Shown here: piece after piece, positions 7,394-14,817 of the stretch
How positions within the stretch are numbered: the first letter of the stretch is position 1
Layout: every line of letters starts with the position of its first letter
From: Clostridiales bacterium UBA6468
Lineage (GTDB): Bacteria > Bacillota > Clostridia > Oscillospirales > Oscillospiraceae
Assembly: GCA_002436765.1 (NCBI GenBank)
Contig: DJNI01000052.1
Coordinates: 1-30,296, forward strand
DNA: 30,296 nucleotides
Reading direction: 5' to 3'
Position numbers and translations under genes: made by a program
The notes under the pieces: model-generated
The model's input: only the letters and a program-made list of their open reading frames with translations
The model's database searches: none
Told to the model about the DNA's origin: nothing

Positions 7394-8272
7394 TTATCCT
7401 CTTTCGGCAGCCTCCACCACGTGCTTCATCAGCACGGAGGTGGTCACGGAGCCGACGCCGCCGGGAACGGGCGTGATGGCCGCAACGATGGGCTCGACCT
7501 CGTCAAACCTGGCGTCGCCGGCGATGCCGCCCTTGCCGCCCTTGGCGTTGATCTTGTTCTCGTCCCAGTTGATGGACACGTCCACGACCACCTGCCCGGG
7601 GCGGACATAGTCCTTGGTCAGGCTGTTCAGCACACCAGCGGCGGAAACGATGATGTCCGCGTTCCGGCAGATTTCGGCGGTGTTCACCGTCTTGGTGTGG
7701 CAGACGGTAACGGTGGCGTTCTTGCCCATGAGCATCATGGCGGCGGGCTTGCCGACCACCAGGCTGCGGCCGATGACCACGGCATTCTTGCCCTTGCAGT
7801 CGATGCCGTAGAAGTCCAGAATCTCCATGCAGGCGGCGGGGGTGCAGGGGGCGAAGCCCAGGTTGTTCAACCCCTCAAACACGCCGGCGTTGGACAGATG
7901 GGTCATGCAGTCCACGTCCTTCTTGGGGTCGAGGCGGTTGCAGATCTCGTTCTGGTCGGCCTTCAGGTGCTTGGGCAGGGGGCGGAACATCAGCACGCCG
8001 TGGATGGAATCGTCGGCATTGACCTGATCGATGACCGCGAGAACGTCTTCCTTGGAAGCGTCCGCGGGCAGCTCAAACTTCCTGACATCCACGCCCACCA
8101 GCTCGGCGCGCTTGGTCGCGCCCTTCTCGTAGCTCAGGTCGGAGGGGTCGGCGCCCACACGGACGATGCCCAGGGTGGGGACAATGCCCTTTTCCCGCAG
8201 CGCAGCGGTACGGGTCTGTAAATTCGCGTTCAGGGCATCGGTAACTTCCTTGCCCAGCAGTAACTTAGCCAT
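7394..8272 (-). CDS. folD: FolD-like methylenetetrahydrofolate dehydrogenase (cyclohydrolase residues missing)
   Basis: A 292-residue FolD-family enzyme, cytosolic, interconverting methylene- and methenyl-tetrahydrofolate with NADP. Family marks seen are SYEKGATKRAELVGV (residues 47-61), the KDVD motif ending at D121, PCTPAACMEIL, the Rossmann loop VIGRSLVVGKPAAMML, and PVPGGVGSVTTSVL near the C terminus. The lysine of the usual YxxxK motif is alanine here (Y48, A52). The usual QLPLP is FRPLP (96-100), so the glutamine is also lost. In characterised FolD/MTHFD proteins these two residues are needed for the cyclohydrolase step. The protein may therefore be a dehydrogenase only, with FchA from the adjacent gene completing the pathway. 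GGAGG precedes the ATG; fchA lies 33 bases upstream, in the same transcript. Confidence 0.93.
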   Translation of the reverse strand: MAKLLLGKEVTDALNANLQTRTAALREKGIVPTLGIVRVGADPSDLSYEKGATKRAELVGVDVRKFELPADASKEDVLAVIDQVNADDSIHGVLMFRPLPKHLKADQNEICNRLDPKKDVDCMTHLSNAGVFEGLNNLGFAPCTPAACMEILDFYGIDCKGKNAVVIGRSLVVGKPAAMMLMGKNATVTVCHTKTVNTAEICRNADIIVSAAGVLNSLTKDYVRPGQVVVDVSINWDENKINAKGGKGGIAGDARFDEVEPIVAAITPVPGGVGSVTTSVLMKHVVEAAERG

Positions 8273-8305
8273 AATATGTTTCCTCCAATATGTTCGTTAT
8301 GGGGC

Positions 8306-8926
8306 TTACTGACCGAAGCCCGCCTTGACCTCGTTGAAGATCTCGTCCGCGACGCTGCAGTACTTGTTCAGCATCACGTTGGCGTGGCGGTTCATATCCT
8401 CCGCCACTTCCCGGTTCTTCAGGCTCTTGGTGTTGATGAATACGTTCAGAGACGCGGCCTGCAGGGCTGCCTTGCAGCACACGGCGGCGCATCCGGCGTC
8501 GGAGACCGCCAGCCGGGAGCCTTTCGCGGCAAACACGGCGACGCAGTCCAGCGCTTCGCAGCACAGCTCCATGATGTGCATGGGCACCGCGCAGGCGGTG
8601 ACGGTGGCCTCCTCCAGAATTTTGTCCCGGTCGGGGTCGTCCTTGGGAATGCCGTAAGCCTTGGCAAGAGGCACGAAGCCCTTGTCGTCGGCCTCCACCT
8701 GGTCGAGAAGCTGCTTCTGCAGATCGTCGCATTTTGCTTTCAGCGCCAGGATCTCGTCCTGCACGTCGGCGTATTTCTTCTTGCCGACGGTGAGAGAGCC
8801 GACCATGTTGCCCAGGGCGGTGCCGATGGCGCCCACCAGAGCAGCCGCGCCGCCGCCGCCGGGGGCCGGGGCGTCAGAAGCCAGAACCTCCACAAATCTG
8901 CGGCAGGATTCCAATGTCATGTCCAT
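8306..8926 (-). CDS. fchA: FchA, methenyltetrahydrofolate cyclohydrolase / formiminotransferase-cyclodeaminase family
   Basis: A 206-residue cytosolic enzyme of the cyclodeaminase/cyclohydrolase family, close to the usual length of about 208. The diagnostic N-terminal stretch SDAPAPGGGGAAALVGAIG (about 17-35) is present, followed by the GNMVGSLTVGKKKY segment and the all-helical core. In clostridia FchA hydrolyses methenyl- to 10-formyl-tetrahydrofolate; relatives deaminate formimino-tetrahydrofolate. Here it sits between fhs and folD, consistent with the cyclohydrolase role. It would complement the adjacent FolD, which seems to lack cyclohydrolase residues. The start at MDMTLESC follows AAAGGAAA; a second ATG two codons on is possible. 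Confidence 0.92.
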   Translation of the reverse strand: MDMTLESCRRFVEVLASDAPAPGGGGAAALVGAIGTALGNMVGSLTVGKKKYADVQDEILALKAKCDDLQKQLLDQVEADDKGFVPLAKAYGIPKDDPDRDKILEEATVTACAVPMHIMELCCEALDCVAVFAAKGSRLAVSDAGCAAVCCKAALQAASLNVFINTKSLKNREVAEDMNRHANVMLNKYCSVADEIFNEVKAGFGQ

Positions 8927-8966
8927 AGGTCAAATTTCCTTTCAAATCATAATCGTGGTTTCAAAG

Positions 8967-9302
8967 CTACGATTCCAGAAACAGGAGCTGTCCCTGTTCT
9001 GTAGGCGCAGGGGGCGCTTCTCCCACCCACACCGCCAGTTCCTCCAGCGTTTCTCCGCCCCAGTTTTCCGGTGCGAAGCAGGCGGGAGGGAGATGAAAAT
9101 AAGCGTGGATATGGCTATGCTCCGGAAAGCTCCGCTCCTCGGCGAGAATTTCCCGCCAGGCTGAGCCGTCGGAGCCGTAAAAACGCACCGTAACCGTGGC
9201 GTCCTCCCCCTGATTGTCCACCATCAGCAGCAGATTCACGCCCTGACTCCGGTGGGCCGGGTTTTCCGCGGGGATGAACGACAAATAATGAATGCCCGCC
9301 AT
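8967..9302 (-). CDS. hypothetical protein, 111 aa, in folate cluster
   Basis: A small soluble protein I do not recognise. It has no signal peptide or membrane segment. The first half alternates like a beta-sandwich (GVNLLLMVDNQGEDATVTVRFYG), and the middle has a histidine-rich HSHIHAYFHL (about 63-72). It is acidic overall and ends LLFLES. It is probably real: TAGGAGA lies at good distance from the ATG, it fits the operon between fhs and fchA with a 40-base gap to fchA, and its composition differs from the opposite frames. The fhs terminator lies only about 30 bases before the ATG with no room for an obvious promoter, so it would depend on read-through. A role in one-carbon metabolism is suggested only by position. 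Confidence 0.6.
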   Translation of the reverse strand: MAGIHYLSFIPAENPAHRSQGVNLLLMVDNQGEDATVTVRFYGSDGSAWREILAEERSFPEHSHIHAYFHLPPACFAPENWGGETLEELAVWVGEAPPAPTEQGQLLFLES

Positions 9303-9334
9303 AAAGTCTCCTAACGTATAAATGCCAAAACCGC

Positions 9335-9366
9335 AAAAGCACAGGCGGGGGGCCGCCTGCGCTTTT
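9335..9366 (-). terminator. intrinsic terminator after fhs
   Basis: On the minus strand AGCGCAGGCGG pairs with CCGCCTGTGCT around a 4-base loop and is followed by TTTTGCGGTTTT. A-rich sequence on the other side gives it some bidirectional character. Because fchA and folD follow with no visible promoter, it is probably leaky and sets fhs above the downstream genes. Confidence 0.75.
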
Positions 9367-9380
9367 TACGGTACTATGAA

Positions 9381-11057
9381 TCAGAACAGGCCGGAGATCT
9401 TGCCGGTCTCGTCCACATCGATACGCTCAGCGGCAGGTACCTTGGGCAGGCCGGGCATGGTCATGATCTCGCCGGTCAGAGCGACCAGGAAGCCCGCGCC
9501 GGCGGAAACCTTCACGTTGCGCACGGTGATGGTGAAATCTCTGGGTGCGCCCAGCTTGGTCTGATCGTCGGTGAAGGAATACTGGGTCTTGGCCATGCAG
9601 ATGGGCATATGATCGTAGCCCAGCTCGGTCAGGGTCTTGATCTGCTTCTCGGCATTGGCGGTGAAGTTCACGCCGTCGGCGTGGTAGATCTTCTTGGCAA
9701 TGGCCTCGATCTTCTCCTTGATGGTGCAGTTCAGCTCGTAGGAGAAGGTGAAATCATTGGGCTGCTCGCACAGACGGATGACTTCCTTGGCAAGCTCCAC
9801 GCCGCCTTCGCCGCCCTTGCCCCAGACTTCGGACAGAGCAACGTTGACGCCCAGCTCCTTGCACTTGGTCTCGATGAGCTTCAGCTCCGCCTCGGTGTCG
9901 GTGGGGAAGCGGTTGATGGCGACCACGCAGGGCAGCTTGTAGACGGTGGTGATGTTGGAAACGTGCTGCAGCAGGTTGGGCAGGCCCTTTTCCAGAGCCT
10001 CCAGGTTCTCCTTGCCGGTCTCGGCCTTGGGCACGCCGCCGTTGTACTTGAGAGCGCGGGCAGTGGCGACCAGAACCACGCAGGAGGGCTTCAGACCCGC
10101 CATGCGGCACTTGATGTCCAGGAACTTCTCAGCACCCAGATCGGCGCCGAAGCCGGCCTCGGTGATGGCGTAATCGCCCAGCTTCAGAGCGATCTTGGTA
10201 GCGGTCACGGAGTTGCAGCCGTGGGCGATGTTGGCGAAGGGGCCGCCGTGGACGAACGCCGGGGTGTGCTCCAGCGTCTGAACCAGGTTGGGCTTCAGCG
10301 CGTCCTTCAGCAGAGCGGCCATGGCGCCCTGGGCGTGCAGGTCACCGGCGGTGACGGGCTTGCCGGCGTAAGTATAGCCGACCACCAGACGGGAGAGTCT
10401 CTCCTTCAGGTCGGTGATGTCGGAGGCCAGGCACAGAACGGCCATGATCTCGGAAGCCACGGTGATGTCGTAGCCGTCCTCACGGGGAGTACCGTTGACC
10501 TTGCCGCCCAGGCCGTCAACGACGAACCGCAGCTGACGGTCGTTCATATCGACGCAGCGGCGCCAGGTGATCTGACGGGGGTCGATGCCCAGAGCGTTGC
10601 CCTGGTAGATATGGTTATCGAGCATCGCAGCCAGCAGGTTGTTGGCAGCGCCGATGGCGTGGAAGTCACCGGTGAAGTGCAGGTTGATGTCCTCCATGGG
10701 GACGACCTGTGCGTAGCCGCCGCCGGCAGCGCCGCCCTTGACGCCGAACACGGGGCCGAGGGAAGGCTCACGCAGAGCGACCATGACGTTCTTGCCGATG
10801 CGGCGCATGGCGTCGGCCAGGCCGACGGTCGTGGTGGTCTTGCCCTCGCCTGCGGGGGTGGGGTTGATGGCGGTGACCAGAACCAGCTTGCCGTCGGGCG
10901 TGCCTGCCATATCCTTGAGGATATTGTAGTCAACCTTGGCCTTGTAGTTGCCGTACTGTTCCAGATACTTCTCATCCACGCCCGCGATCCTGGCGATCTC
11001 GCGGATGTGCAGCATCGGGGTCTCCTGTGCGATTTCGATGTCAGATTTGAATCCCAT
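9381..11057 (-). CDS. fhs: formate-tetrahydrofolate ligase
   Basis: A 558-residue cytosolic enzyme that makes 10-formyl-tetrahydrofolate from formate, tetrahydrofolate and ATP; this is the full length for the family. The ATP-binding loop NPTPAGEGKTTTTVGL is at about 65-80. Other family blocks are REPSLGPVFGVKGGAAGGGYAQV, NLHFTGDFHAIGAANNLLAA, and VHGGPFANIAHGCNS, and the protein ends with MPGLPKVPAAERIDVDETGKISGLF. It is the first gene of the one-carbon cluster, behind a strong promoter and a structured leader of about 120 bases. AAGGAG precedes the ATG. With FchA and FolD it forms the formate to methylene-tetrahydrofolate branch used for purines, glycine/serine or acetogenic metabolism. No carbon-monoxide dehydrogenase genes are visible, so acetogenesis cannot be claimed. 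Confidence 0.97.
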   Translation of the reverse strand: MGFKSDIEIAQETPMLHIREIARIAGVDEKYLEQYGNYKAKVDYNILKDMAGTPDGKLVLVTAINPTPAGEGKTTTTVGLADAMRRIGKNVMVALREPSLGPVFGVKGGAAGGGYAQVVPMEDINLHFTGDFHAIGAANNLLAAMLDNHIYQGNALGIDPRQITWRRCVDMNDRQLRFVVDGLGGKVNGTPREDGYDITVASEIMAVLCLASDITDLKERLSRLVVGYTYAGKPVTAGDLHAQGAMAALLKDALKPNLVQTLEHTPAFVHGGPFANIAHGCNSVTATKIALKLGDYAITEAGFGADLGAEKFLDIKCRMAGLKPSCVVLVATARALKYNGGVPKAETGKENLEALEKGLPNLLQHVSNITTVYKLPCVVAINRFPTDTEAELKLIETKCKELGVNVALSEVWGKGGEGGVELAKEVIRLCEQPNDFTFSYELNCTIKEKIEAIAKKIYHADGVNFTANAEKQIKTLTELGYDHMPICMAKTQYSFTDDQTKLGAPRDFTITVRNVKVSAGAGFLVALTGEIMTMPGLPKVPAAERIDVDETGKISGLF

Positions 11058-11161
11058 TTCAATACACTCCTTGTAGTTTGTTGGTGCCTACCGTTATATG
11101 TGGATCGGCCCATACAGGATTTATGCAGCTGCCGTTGCAATGGCTCACTGCACATGGTTTA

Positions 11162-11181
11162 TTCAGTACTTACGTACCGAA
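11162..11181 (-). other. stem-loop at the 5' end of the fhs leader
   Basis: Immediately after the predicted transcription start, TTCGGTAC and GTACTGAA form an 8-bp stem (one G-T pair) closed by a GTAA (GNRA-type) tetraloop. Such 5' hairpins often stabilise mRNA. Downstream, the leader has another short hairpin (GCAGTG-AGC-CATTGC). I could not match the leader to a ZTP or tetrahydrofolate riboswitch. Confidence 0.5.
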
Positions 11182-11184
11182 ATA

Positions 11185-11213
11185 AGAATACCACCTCCCG
11201 GCGGAAATGTCAA
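11185..11213 (-). promoter_or_regulatory. SigA-type promoter of fhs
   Basis: On the minus strand a perfect TTGACA and TATTCT are separated by exactly 17 bases, about 128 bases before the fhs ATG. It lies in the gap after the glycosidase gene. Confidence 0.8.
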
Positions 11214-11251
11214 TATCTGTCGGTGATATTCCTGAGATTTTTATGGAATCC

Positions 11252-13594
11252 TTACAACTGCCCCACCGTAAACAGGATGCTTACCGCCTCCGTCTGGGGC
11301 GTTTTGACGGTAAGCGCGGCCGTGCCGGTCTGTCCGGTGGTTCTGACGTAGGTACCCGTCATGCCGCCCTCGGCGGCTGTCACCTCCGGCCCCACCAGCT
11401 CCGCTACGCCCTCCAGCCGGAACGTCACCGGGAGCTGGGCGTAGGGGGCGGGGTTGCCGTACTCGTCCAGAATGCGGACACGCACCGCCGCCATGTCGTA
11501 GGTGTCCCCTTCCGTCAGCTCCGTATGGCTGGGCGTGACCTCCAGATGCAGCTTCGTGCCGGGACACAGGGTCACGGAGGAAACCTCCTTTCCCTCCTTC
11601 AGCGCATCCAGCCGCCAGGCGGTGGCCTCGCCGCCCCAGTTGCCCACGTACTTTCCGTAGAGCTTCTGAGCGTCCGCAAAGGTCAGGCCGTACCGGGTCA
11701 TGGCCACCCCCATCCGGGCGATATCCGCCGGGGACAGGTGAGCAAGGCCGTGGTTGCGCACCGCCAGCAGACAGGCGCGCAGAAGATCGGCCTTCTTTTC
11801 GTCGAACCCCTCCTGGGTTTCCAGAAGCTCGCCGACGGTGTCGTCCAGGATCATGGGCGGATGGGGCAGTCCGGGGTAGTCCCCGGCGCGGAGGGTCGTG
11901 ACGTAATTTCCGTTCTTATACAGCCGGACGGAGTCGGCGTTGGTCAGCACCGCCGACTCCCCGATCTGTCCGCCGGGGTAATCGCCGATGTCCATGGACG
12001 TACACGGTACCAGCACCGTCGCCCCCTCCCCCTGACTGGCGTACAGCGCCGCCGCGGGCTTGGGATTACGGAAGGCGTCCATGACGCCATGGTAGCATAC
12101 CCGGTCGCCGGAACCGAAATCCTTGTGGGTGGGGTAGTCGAACATGCACCAGCCGAAGCATCCCACATGACCGCCGTCAGCCGCGGCGTCGCTCTGCACT
12201 CTCGCGTGGCGCAGCGCCTGCGCCTGCCGGCGGCTCCAGCTGTCGTAAGATTTCGTAGGGTACATATGGCCGTTGTGTTCGGAGATCAGCAGTGCCTTTT
12301 TCCGGCCGGGCATGACGGCACGTTTGGGCTTGCAGCCCGCATTGTCCCCGGTGTGGGAGAAGTCGTTGTAGGCGTAAACATCCTCCAACAGGTGGCTTCT
12401 TTCTAAGTACCGCACACCGGAGGTCGCCCGGCTGGGGTCAAGCTCATGGGCGGCGGCGTTGGTGCGGCGGTACAGCTCGTCGTCATCCTGACTTTCGTTG
12501 ATACGCACGCCCCAGAGGACGATGCTGGGATGGTTGCGGTATTGCAGCACCATCTCCCGGGTGTTTTCCACCGCCTGATCTTTCCAGCTTTCCCCGCCGA
12601 TGTGCTGCCAGCCGGGAATTTCCGTGAACACCAGCAGTCCCAGCCGATCGCATTCGTCAACAAAATAGTGGCTCTGGGGATAGTGGGAGGTACGCACCGC
12701 CACGCAGGCAAGCTCCTGCTTCAGAATCCGCGCGTCCTCCCGCTGAAGCCGTTCCGGAACGGCGTAGCCCACATACGGCCAGCACTGGTGCCGGTTCAGC
12801 CCCCGCAGGAAGGTCTTCTTCCCGTTCAGGTAGAAGCCGTCGGCCTTGAATTCGGCGGTGCGGAAGCCCACCTTGACCTCCCGCGTATCCATCACCCGTC
12901 CGATCTTCAGCAGGGACACCCGGCAGGTATAGAGAATGGGATGCTCCGTGTCCCAGGGTTTGACGCCGGGACAGCTGATGGTGATGACGCCCCCGGCGGT
13001 GAACGCCTTCTTCACCAGCACCCGCTCGCCCTTCTGCAGCTCCACCAGCAGGATGCACCCTTCCGCATTCCGCAAAGTGGGCTTGATTTTCAGAGTGGTC
13101 AGGTCCGGGGTCGTTATGTACAGATCTTCCATATAGCTCTTTTCCCGGACGTCCAGCCAGACCTCCCGGTAAAGTCCGCCGTAGGTCAGGTAATCGATGA
13201 CAAACCCGAAGGGCGGCACCTCGCCGTTTTCCGTAGTGTCCAGCTTCACCGCCAGCCAGTTTTCGCTCCCCGGAACCGCCGCGTCGGTGATGTCCACCCG
13301 GAAGGCGGTGTAACCGCACCGGTGAGTCGCCAGCTCCTTGCCGTTTACGTACACCGTGGCAATATGCGCCGCGCCGTCGAACTGCACGAACAGACGCTTC
13401 CCTGCCAGTGCGGCATCCAGCGTCAGATTTTTCCGGTAGCCGCAGACCATCTGATAGGACTGGCTGTCGGCATAGTGCTGCGGGATTTCCTTCACGGTAT
13501 GGGGCAGGCGGACGCGCTCCCCCTCCCCTTCTCCCACGGCAAATCCGTCATACCAATCGGGAACGAACTCCCATCGATCACAAAGACTCTGCAT
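11252..13594 (-). CDS. glycoside hydrolase family 2 (beta-galactosidase/glucuronidase-like)
   Basis: A 780-residue enzyme with no signal peptide, so probably cytosolic, hydrolysing a beta-linked sugar. Domains in order are: an N-terminal jelly-roll sugar-binding domain (LFVQFDGAAHIATVYVNGKE), an immunoglobulin-like domain, a TIM barrel (FYLNGKKTFLRGLNRHQCWPYVG onward), and C-terminal beta domains. The last of these (SHTELTEGDTYDMAAVRVRILDEYGNPAPYA) resembles Big/invasin-like modules. The likely acid/base glutamate is in WGVRINES and the nucleophile in LLISEHNGHMYP. The start MQSLCDRWEF was chosen because it follows a GAGGGGGG ribosome site; the frame extends 33 codons upstream through the promoter. 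The exact substrate is not determinable; the barrel resembles beta-galactosidase-type members more than glucuronidases. Confidence 0.92.
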   Translation of the reverse strand: MQSLCDRWEFVPDWYDGFAVGEGEGERVRLPHTVKEIPQHYADSQSYQMVCGYRKNLTLDAALAGKRLFVQFDGAAHIATVYVNGKELATHRCGYTAFRVDITDAAVPGSENWLAVKLDTTENGEVPPFGFVIDYLTYGGLYREVWLDVREKSYMEDLYITTPDLTTLKIKPTLRNAEGCILLVELQKGERVLVKKAFTAGGVITISCPGVKPWDTEHPILYTCRVSLLKIGRVMDTREVKVGFRTAEFKADGFYLNGKKTFLRGLNRHQCWPYVGYAVPERLQREDARILKQELACVAVRTSHYPQSHYFVDECDRLGLLVFTEIPGWQHIGGESWKDQAVENTREMVLQYRNHPSIVLWGVRINESQDDDELYRRTNAAAHELDPSRATSGVRYLERSHLLEDVYAYNDFSHTGDNAGCKPKRAVMPGRKKALLISEHNGHMYPTKSYDSWSRRQAQALRHARVQSDAAADGGHVGCFGWCMFDYPTHKDFGSGDRVCYHGVMDAFRNPKPAAALYASQGEGATVLVPCTSMDIGDYPGGQIGESAVLTNADSVRLYKNGNYVTTLRAGDYPGLPHPPMILDDTVGELLETQEGFDEKKADLLRACLLAVRNHGLAHLSPADIARMGVAMTRYGLTFADAQKLYGKYVGNWGGEATAWRLDALKEGKEVSSVTLCPGTKLHLEVTPSHTELTEGDTYDMAAVRVRILDEYGNPAPYAQLPVTFRLEGVAELVGPEVTAAEGGMTGTYVRTTGQTGTAALTVKTPQTEAVSILFTVGQL

Positions 13595-13652
13595 GGCAAA
13601 AGCCCCCCTCTTTTTCTTTTGCAGGTGAAAATGGTCAGAATATCTCTTATGT

Positions 13653-13661
13653 ATTATAGCA
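13653..13661 (-). promoter_or_regulatory. extended -10 promoter of the glycosidase gene
   Basis: The minus strand reads TGCTATAAT, an extended -10 with perfect TATAAT, about 60 bases before the chosen ATG. No good -35 is seen. It starts just past the sortase terminator, so the glycosidase is its own transcript. Confidence 0.6.
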
Positions 13662-13691
13662 TAATCTGTCCGGAAAGAAAGCCCCGGAGGC

Positions 13692-13729
13692 AAAAAATCC
13701 CCAGACGAGAAACGTCTGAGGATTTTTTT
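13692..13729 (-). terminator. bidirectional intrinsic terminator after the sortase gene
   Basis: AATCC..AGACG and CGTCT..GGATT form a stem around AGAAA, with A6 on one side and T7 on the other, giving a U tract in both directions. It begins a few bases after the sortase stop codon. Confidence 0.88.
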
Positions 13730-13731
13730 CG

Positions 13732-14553
13732 TCAGCTGATGCGCACCGCAGCCACGACCAGACGGCCGTTGTTCAGGGTGTACTCACAGGTGGACAGGCA
13801 GATGATCTTGTCGCCGTATTTGGGCGTAATGCCGGTGTCGTAGAAGGACAGATTCTTGCAGTTGGTGACGAAATCGTTGAACTCCGTCTCGTTCTGGGCG
13901 TCCACGAACTGGTGATAGGAAAAGCCCTTGCCCGCGTTGGCGCTGGTCTTGAACACCGCAAAGATCTTGTAGATGTGCCGCTCCTTCAGGGTGTCGAAGA
14001 AGATGAGGCTGTTGTAATCCCAGGCGCTCTTCTCGGTGTAGGACATCAGGCTGTGGAACATACTGCCGTCGGCCATGTTGTGGCCGTAGATGGTGACGTT
14101 GTCGCTGGGCTTGTCCAGATCGCATTCCTCACGGGCGTAGATGCAGCCCCGGACGCTTTCCTGCTTGTCGAAGTCCCGCTTCAGGTAGTAGTCCTTATTG
14201 TCCGTGGACGTCTGCATCACGGGGTAATCCACCTTTGTACCTTCGATCTTGATCCAGCCGGCCATATCCGGGTTCATCTCATGCAGCTCGGCATAGTCCT
14301 GAAGGATGCCGCCCTCCACGGTGGGGTCGCTGATGACCTCAAAGCCGGGCTCCGAGGATTCCGTCGCCGTGGATGACGGCTTCGCCGCCTGGGTGGGGAC
14401 GCTGGTCTGCGCCTGATTTTTGATGTTCACAAGGTCTTCATAACGATCCGCCTGCTTCTTGCCCTCCAGTACGTACCTGGCGACCAGGAACGCGCTGACG
14501 CAGAAAGCGACGATCAGAATCATGATCACAATAATGTAAAGCGCTTTTTTCAT
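13732..14553 (-). CDS. srtB: class B sortase
   Basis: A 273-residue membrane-anchored transpeptidase that would attach surface proteins to peptidoglycan. It has an N-terminal membrane segment (about 4-27), a serine/threonine/proline-rich linker to about 75, and a sortase domain beginning ADMAGWIKIEGTKVDYPVMQ-like (about 96-115). Catalytic residues are H158 in IYGHNM, C256 in LSTCEY and R264 in NNGRLVV. The SB-type insertion before the cysteine (helix QNETEFNDFVTNCK) supports class B. The ATG was chosen because AGGAGG lies 8 bases upstream; a TTG two codons earlier would sit too close. It has its own consensus promoter. No protein with a clear sorting signal is encoded in the window, so its substrate is elsewhere. 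Confidence 0.93.
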   Translation of the reverse strand: MKKALYIIVIMILIVAFCVSAFLVARYVLEGKKQADRYEDLVNIKNQAQTSVPTQAAKPSSTATESSEPGFEVISDPTVEGGILQDYAELHEMNPDMAGWIKIEGTKVDYPVMQTSTDNKDYYLKRDFDKQESVRGCIYAREECDLDKPSDNVTIYGHNMADGSMFHSLMSYTEKSAWDYNSLIFFDTLKERHIYKIFAVFKTSANAGKGFSYHQFVDAQNETEFNDFVTNCKNLSFYDTGITPKYGDKIICLSTCEYTLNNGRLVVAAVRIS

Positions 14554-14574
14554 GCTCAATACCTCCTTTTCCCA

Positions 14575-14603
14575 ATTATAGTTCAGCCCCGCCCCCCTGT
14601 CAA
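14575..14603 (-). promoter_or_regulatory. consensus SigA promoter of the sortase gene
   Basis: Perfect TTGACA and perfect TATAAT with a 17-base, very GC-rich spacer, about 22 bases before the start codon. This is one of the two best promoters in the window. Confidence 0.88.
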
Positions 14604-14717
14604 GATTCCGGGGCGGCGGGGTTTGTAAGGATATTCTAAAGAATCCATTAAGATTTAATTAACCCCGCCAAAGTGCCGTCACGGGCGGCATCGGAGATGC
14701 GCAGAATGGGGCAAGGT

Positions 14718-14816
14718 ATCAGAAAGCCTCGCAGAGGGAAGCCGCCCGCAGGCGGCAAGTGTGCGCGGCAGACTGCAAGCCCCTTGTCCCAAAAGGCCGC
14801 CGGCCTTTTGGGACGG
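14718..14816 (+). repeat. dispersed repeat, family 1, copy 1, ending in a strong hairpin
   Basis: About 100 bases that match a second copy at about 25.07-25.18 kb in the same orientation: TCAGAAAG-CTCG-CAGAG, then a CCGCAGGCGG block, then GTG-GCGCGGCAGACTGC and a hairpin rich in GCC/GGC. In this copy the hairpin is perfect: GTCCCAAAAGGCC, loop GCC, then its exact complement (14786-14814). It ends 3 bases before the stop codon of the leucine-rich-repeat gene, so it may serve as that gene's terminator. No coding potential is evident. Confidence 0.75.
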
Positions 14817-14817
14817 T

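Noticed and set aside
11058..11160. ZTP or tetrahydrofolate riboswitch in the fhs leader
   Set aside because: The core motifs seen before the DUF1576 gene (UAACUG and GCCGACC...CUGGGC) are absent, as is the GGAGAGUAG-type core of tetrahydrofolate riboswitches.
9609..11351. Open plus-strand frame of 580 codons opposite fhs
   Set aside because: The same effect as above: a shadow of the biased codons of fhs, with Gly/Leu/Val/Asp-rich nonsense and no ribosome site.
14654..14717. Possible tRNA or small RNA gene before the family 1 repeat
   Set aside because: No cloverleaf, no T-loop consensus and no promoter or terminator pair could be found.
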